Shown: in pieces, positions 63,054 through 64,000 of the stretch | Layout: every line of letters begins with the position of its first letter | How positions within the stretch are numbered: the first letter of the stretch is position 1 | Source of the DNA: Pseudomonadota bacterium | Lineage (GTDB): Bacteria; Pseudomonadota; Gammaproteobacteria; Burkholderiales; Gallionellaceae | NCBI GenBank assembly: GCA_021821945.1 | Contig: JAJZTF010000004.1 | Span: 1-64,000 of the forward strand | Reading direction: 5' to 3' | Length of the DNA: 64,000 nt | Position numbers and translations under genes: made by a program | The notes under the pieces: model-generated | What the model was told of the DNA's origin: nothing | Seen by the model: the letters and a program-made list of their open reading frames with translations, nothing else | The model's database searches: none

Positions 63054-64000
63054 TCATGCCAGCCGGCTGAATACCACCGTTGCCCTTATTCCCCTTGCAT
63101 CCTTCCTGTTCTCAAGGCTGACTTCAGCAGACTCCCGCTTTGCGATCGCATTCACGATGGACAACCCAATCCCGCTTCCTTCCGTCTGATGGCCATGCAC
63201 GCGAAAGAATCTGTCGAATACGCGGGGCAACAGCTCTTCAGGAATGCCGGGCCCGTTGTCCACGATGCTGACTATGGCCCTATCTCCTTCGACTTCGACC
63301 GAGACATCCACCTTTCCTCCGCGGGACGTATAGCGAACCGCGTTGTCCAGCAGGTTGCCTATCAGGATCGCCAGATCGTCCTCGTTTGCAAGGATCTCCG
63401 CCTCCTCGTCGCATACCATTCCCAGGTCGACGCCTGATTTTTCAGCAAGAGGAATGATCGCGCTGATGCAGCGCTTGACCGTATCTCCAAGATCAACCTG
63501 CTTCCTGACCGACTCAGGCTGTCCGGATTCATAGTGGGCCATTTTCAGCAACTGCCTGACAATATGCGCCGAACGCTGCATCCCGAATTGCAGCTCTCTG
63601 ATGCGTGCCTGCAGATCTTCCTGCGAGTGGCACTTGGAAAGATTGTCGATTTGCAGATGGAGGGCTGCGAGCGGTGTGCGCAATTCGTGGGCAGCATCCA
63701 GCACAAAGTTGCGCTGCGATTCAATCGATTCTTGAATGCGCAATAGCAGGCTATTGATTTCAGTGATCAGCGGGGCGGCTTCTTCAGGAATGTTTTTGCT
63801 TGAAATCGGTTCAAGGCTGGATGCATCGCGCATCGTGACTGCCATCGTTACATCTGCAAGCGGCTTCAGGATGCGTCCTACGCCTAAAACCACCAGCAAC
63901 CAGGAAAACGGAAGCAGGCCTGCAATGGGCAGTGCGGCAAATAATGCGGCGTCCGATGCGATGGCTCTTCTGACAACATCGGATTGCGAAACCTGAACCG
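63054..64000 (-). CDS. Sensor histidine kinase, QseC-like (C-terminal part; runs off window)
   Basis: About 315 codons are visible; the N-terminus lies beyond the edge. Visible parts: a membrane helix (ALFAALPIAGLLPFSWLLVV), a linker, the DHp box with the phospho-histidine DAAHELRTPLAALHLQID, and the HATPase domain (N box LLDNAVRYT, DNGPGIPEE, GSGIGLSIVNA). It is the QseC/PmrB type of kinase. The receiver partner is presumably upstream outside the window. It is on the strand of the receptor gene, 99 bases ahead of it. Confidence 0.9.
   Translation of the reverse strand, partial: VQVSQSDVVRRAIASDAALFAALPIAGLLPFSWLLVVLGVGRILKPLADVTMAVTMRDASSLEPISSKNIPEEAAPLITEINSLLLRIQESIESQRNFVLDAAHELRTPLAALHLQIDNLSKCHSQEDLQARIRELQFGMQRSAHIVRQLLKMAHYESGQPESVRKQVDLGDTVKRCISAIIPLAEKSGVDLGMVCDEEAEILANEDDLAILIGNLLDNAVRYTSRGGKVDVSVEVEGDRAIVSIVDNGPGIPEELLPRVFDRFFRVHGHQTEGSGIGLSIVNAIAKRESAEVSLENRKDARGIRATVVFSRLA

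Overview
The window looks like a chromosomal piece of a betaproteobacterium. The block ruvC-ruvA-ruvB-ybgC-tolQRAB-pal-cpoB-queE-queC behind yebC, the GC-rich codon use and the gene families point to the Nitrosomonadales/Gallionellaceae-type betaproteobacteria. That placement is inference from gene content, not a measured phylogeny. Most of the window is densely packed housekeeping DNA with overlapping genes. Two regions are accessory.

Layout. 1-1.97 kb is a scrapyard: the first codons of an IS256-type transposase, a Popeye-like cyclic-nucleotide-binding membrane protein, a broken vapBC pair, a copy of the 3' end of the neighbouring ABC permease, and the 5' head of an OmpA-like gene. 2-9.7 kb (minus) holds NodIJ-type ABC export genes, a hydrolase, a [2Fe-2S] ferredoxin, VanZ and EamA membrane proteins, DUF2288, a gamma-carbonic anhydrase, pyrC and an SbmA/ABCD-type ABC exporter. 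9.8-16.2 kb is an RND efflux operon (acrA-acrB-oprM-tetR) with a palindromic operator in its promoter. 16.2-25.4 kb carries envelope genes: a second Pal-like lipoprotein, marC, a CopZ-like protein, and rsmI divergent from lpoA-yraN-diaA-dolP-hldE2-DUF971-ubiE. 25.4-34.5 kb is queC-queE-cpoB-pal-tolBARQ-ybgC-ruvBAC-yebC (minus). 34.5-43.3 kb has an orphan ParA, hrpA, a YbhB protein, a DUF748 giant and a membrane glutaredoxin.

43.3-56.8 kb is the most interesting region: a complete assimilatory nitrate/nitrite system. A minus-strand operon (narK, PP2C-kinase fusion, nasS, nasT) diverges from nirB-nirD-nasA. The 431-bp gap has sequences matching two divergent sigma-54 promoters, NtrC-like half sites and, before nirB, a leader with two stem-loops. 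Both have the hexaloop AAAGGC, followed by an intrinsic terminator whose 5' arm overlaps the second stem-loop. That is the architecture expected for NasT (ANTAR) antitermination, and NasS/NasT are encoded next door. A MarR-CBS-HPP-HPP operon beside it may carry a nitrite transporter, because HPP proteins are nitrite transporters in cyanobacteria and chloroplasts.

56.8-64 kb: a HigBA toxin-antitoxin module lies between the real nasA 3' end and a second, decayed copy of that end. It is followed by a self-contained TonB uptake island: histidine kinase, TonB-dependent receptor, secreted metallophosphoesterase, exbB, exbD and tonB. No tRNA, rRNA or CRISPR array was seen.
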